Part shown: piece after piece, positions 6,523 through 8,251 of the stretch
How positions within the stretch are numbered: position 1 is the first letter of the stretch
Layout of the letters: every line of letters starts with the position of its first letter
DNA from: Bacteroidales bacterium UBA6431
Lineage (GTDB): Bacteria > Bacteroidota > Bacteroidia > Bacteroidales > UBA932
Assembly: GCA_002439095.1 (NCBI GenBank)
Contig: DJOT01000005.1
Span: 69,003-77,253 of the forward strand
Length of the DNA stretch: 8,251 nucleotides
Reading direction: 5' to 3'
Position numbers and translations under genes: made by a program
Notes under the pieces: generated by a model
Database searches by the model: none
What the model was told of the DNA's origin: nothing
Seen by the model: the letters and a program-made list of their open reading frames with translations, nothing else

Positions 6523-8043
6523 CTAAGAAGCTTTGGCAAGCATCTCTTCTCCTTTCTTGATGGCGTCCTCGATCGTGCCGACATTGAGGAAAGCCTGCTC
6601 CGGAAGATAATCCACCTCGCCGTCGAGAATCTTGTTGAATCCCTTGATCGTGTCGTCGATATCTACCATCACACCCTTAACTCCGGTGAACTGCTCCGCC
6701 ACTGCGAAAGGCTGCGAGAGGAAGCGCTGTACCTTACGGGCACGATTGACGACAAGCTTGTCCTCATCAGAAAGCTCGTCCATACCAAGGATGGCGATGA
6801 TATCCTGAAGTTCCTTGTTGCGCTGCAGGATCTGCTTCACTCTCTGGGCTGTATCGTAGTGCTCCTTGCCTACTATGTTAGGATCGAGGATACGGGACGT
6901 GGATTCCAGCGGGTCAACGGCAGGATAGATGCCCAAAGAAGTAATTTTACGGCTCAGCACAGTGGTTGCATCCAGATGGGTGAACGTAGTGGCCGGAGCC
7001 GGATCCGTAAGGTCATCGGCAGGGACATAGACCGCCTGCACGGACGTTATGGAGCCGTTCTTGGTGGAGGTGATGCGCTCCTGCATCTGTCCCATCTCAG
7101 TGGCAAGTGTAGGCTGGTAGCCCACAGCCGAAGGCATACGCCCGAGAAGGGCGGACACCTCCGAACCGGCCTGTGTGAATCGGAAGATGTTGTCAATGAA
7201 GAAAAGTATGTCGTGCGGGTCCTCGGGATTGCGGCTGTCGCGGAAAGATTCAGCAAGGGTAAGGCCAGAAAGCGCGACTGAACTTCTCGCTCCAGGCGGC
7301 TCGTTCATCTGACCGAAGACCATCGCCACCTGAGATTTTTCCAGCAGCGACTTGTCCACTTTAGAAAGATCCCAATGCCCTTCCTCCATGGATTTCTCGA
7401 ACTCTTCACCATATTTGATGACTCCGGACTCGATCATCTCACGCAGGAGGTCGTTTCCTTCACGTGTGCGCTCGCCGACTCCGGCGAAGATCGAGAAACC
7501 GTTGTGCTTCTTGGCTATGTTGTTGATAAGTTCCTTGATAAGGACGGTTTTTCCGACACCGGCACCCCCGAAAAGCCCGATCTTGCCGCCCTTCAGATAA
7601 GGTTCAAGCAAATCAATAACTTTGATCCCGGTATACAAAACCTCCTGTGAGGTCTTCAAATCCTCAAATTTAGGCGGCTCACGGTGGATAGGCAGAGAAT
7701 CGGACATGGCAAGATCTGACATTCCGTCGATAGTCTCACCTATGACATTCATGACCCGCCCCCTGATCTGAGGTCCCACCGGCATCTCGATAGGCTCACC
7801 GGTGCATGTGACCTCCAACCCGCGGCGAAGTCCATCAGTGGAATCCATGGCGACGCACCGCACGGTGTCCTCACCGATATGCTGCTCTACTTCAATTATA
7901 AGATCGCGCCCGTCGGGACGCTTGACCTTGAGCGCGTCATAGATGGACGGCAGATCCTTGGCCTCGTCTGCCTTGTCAAGGTCGAAGTGGACATCGACCA
8001 CAGGGCCGATAATCTGTGAAATATATCCTGTAGTTCCAGACAT
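6523..8043 (-). CDS. atpD: F1Fo ATP synthase beta subunit (catalytic)
   Basis: Beta holds the three catalytic sites where ATP is made or hydrolysed. The 506 residues are longer than E. coli beta (460). They comprise an N-terminal barrel (YISQIIGPVVDVHF, 7-20), Walker A GGAGVGKT (159-166), catalytic Glu191 in GERTREGNDL, Walker B ILFFIDN (279-285, D284), the ALLGRMPSAVGYQPTLATEM stretch (298-317), and a C-terminal domain with the DELSDEDKLVVNRARK segment (422-437) containing the DELSEED-type loop. About 27 extra residues (roughly 209-239) separate SGVI from VAMVFGQMNEPPGAR, and there is a smaller insertion near 270-277; both resemble Bacteroidetes homologues. It is the first gene of the operon. 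The ATG at 8043 yields the expected MSGTTGYISQ start, and a -7 box lies 27 bases upstream. Confidence 0.99.
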   Translation of the reverse strand: MSGTTGYISQIIGPVVDVHFDLDKADEAKDLPSIYDALKVKRPDGRDLIIEVEQHIGEDTVRCVAMDSTDGLRRGLEVTCTGEPIEMPVGPQIRGRVMNVIGETIDGMSDLAMSDSLPIHREPPKFEDLKTSQEVLYTGIKVIDLLEPYLKGGKIGLFGGAGVGKTVLIKELINNIAKKHNGFSIFAGVGERTREGNDLLREMIESGVIKYGEEFEKSMEEGHWDLSKVDKSLLEKSQVAMVFGQMNEPPGARSSVALSGLTLAESFRDSRNPEDPHDILFFIDNIFRFTQAGSEVSALLGRMPSAVGYQPTLATEMGQMQERITSTKNGSITSVQAVYVPADDLTDPAPATTFTHLDATTVLSRKITSLGIYPAVDPLESTSRILDPNIVGKEHYDTAQRVKQILQRNKELQDIIAILGMDELSDEDKLVVNRARKVQRFLSQPFAVAEQFTGVKGVMVDIDDTIKGFNKILDGEVDYLPEQAFLNVGTIEDAIKKGEEMLAKAS

Positions 8044-8070
8044 TGCCTACACTTTGTTTTATAGCGGCTT

Positions 8071-8078
8071 CAAATATA
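8071..8078 (-). promoter_or_regulatory. -7 box of the likely atp operon promoter
   Basis: Read on the minus strand, TATATTTG is an exact match to the Bacteroidetes housekeeping -7 consensus TAnnTTTG. It ends 27 bases before the atpD ATG, so transcription would start about 20 bases upstream of the gene. No good TTTG is found about 20 bases further upstream; the nearest poor match is TTCG, 23 bases away. The leader between box and ATG is A-rich (TATAAAACAAAG) without a Shine-Dalgarno sequence, as expected in this phylum. It is the only convincing promoter for the eight-gene operon in the window. Confidence 0.6.
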
Positions 8079-8115
8079 AGCTTTTTATCCATACCCTGTC
8101 ACGAAGGGCAGCAGA

Positions 8116-8211
8116 CGACAAACTGCAAAATTTGAACCAGAGGGCAGAAATGCGACAAATTGTAAATCCTATAAGGATTAAAGCAACCCGAAAGGCGCAA
8201 TAAACGACAAA
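8116..8211. repeat. Three direct copies of CGACAAA (TTTGTCG on the operon strand)
   Basis: Copies are at 8116-8122, 8153-8159 and 8205-8211, spaced 37 and 52 bases apart, all in the same orientation. Each contains TTTG on the minus strand, the core of the Bacteroidetes -33 element, but none is correctly spaced from the -7 box. They may be regulatory or simply reflect the A/T-biased composition. Confidence 0.3.
8165..8179. repeat. Perfect inverted repeat, 6-bp arms with 3-base centre
   Basis: AATCCT-ATA-AGGATT reads the same on both strands apart from its central three bases. It lies about 87 bases upstream of the -7 box, too far for a simple promoter-blocking operator, and its AT-rich stem without a T-tract makes it a poor terminator. 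It could be a protein-binding site or chance. Confidence 0.45.
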
Positions 8212-8226
8212 AAGTAATTCGGCATC

Positions 8227-8237
8227 TGTTGACAACA
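8227..8237. repeat. Short palindrome TGTTGACAACA
   Basis: The 5-bp arms TGTTG and CAACA flank a single central base. It lies near the window edge, upstream of the operon, and contains TTGACA, which is not a known promoter element in Bacteroidetes. It may be a binding site or chance. Confidence 0.25.
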
Positions 8238-8251
8238 TGCTGGTCACGCTG

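Larger units (their letters stand above)
8044..8251. other. Non-coding upstream region of the atp operon
   Basis: This 208-base stretch runs from the atpD start to the window edge. Its short reading frames have no recognisable protein features, and two minus-strand frames stay open to the edge, so the tail of an upstream gene cannot be fully excluded. It is more AT-rich than the operon and holds the -7 box, two short palindromes and three copies of a CGACAAA heptamer. Confidence 0.6.

Noticed and set aside
8059..8247. A 62-residue minus-strand reading frame upstream of atpD with a hydrophobic stretch.
   Set aside because: It starts with GTG, overlaps the -7 box, matches no family I know, and another frame is equally open; more likely non-coding.
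8237..8251. An ATG on the plus strand at the window edge that could begin a divergent gene.
   Set aside because: Only five codons are visible, with no promoter or family evidence.

Overview
The window is dominated by a complete F1Fo ATP synthase operon on the minus strand, about 6.5 kb, read from right to left in the order atpD (beta), atpC (epsilon), atpB (a), atpE (c), atpF (b), atpH (delta), atpA (alpha), atpG (gamma). On the plus strand at the left edge, one unrelated gene encodes an AAA/STAND-type ATPase fused to a winged helix and a PD-(D/E)XK nuclease-like C-terminus.

The organism is very probably a member of the Bacteroidales. The beta/epsilon pair leads the cluster, epsilon is only 85 residues, the a subunit begins with a signal peptide and a periplasmic extension, and beta carries a roughly 27-residue insertion before its FGQMNEPPGAR motif. 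In addition, genes start without Shine-Dalgarno sequences, and a TAnnTTTG-type -7 promoter element precedes atpD. A gut Muribaculaceae-like or related lineage is a guess; the window does not settle the family.

Layout. 1-50: short leader with a possible weak promoter. 51-1517 (+): ATPase/nuclease-like protein. 1518-1520: a 3-bp convergent junction with no visible terminator. 1521-8043 (-): the eight ATP synthase genes, with gaps of 3 to 13 bases or a 1-base overlap, so almost certainly one transcript. 8044-8251: an AT-rich leader/promoter region with a good -7 box, two short palindromes and a heptamer present three times.

How the genes work together. AtpA, D, G, H and C form the catalytic F1 head and stalks; AtpB, E and F form the membrane Fo part. 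AtpE has the ion-binding glutamate without the sodium-coordinating residues, so the enzyme is predicted to be proton-driven. All catalytic motifs are intact and no subunit gene is broken. I see no novel multi-gene system. The most notable points are the lineage-specific changes in the ATP synthase subunits, the tight junction with the accessory ATPase gene, and the patterned promoter region.
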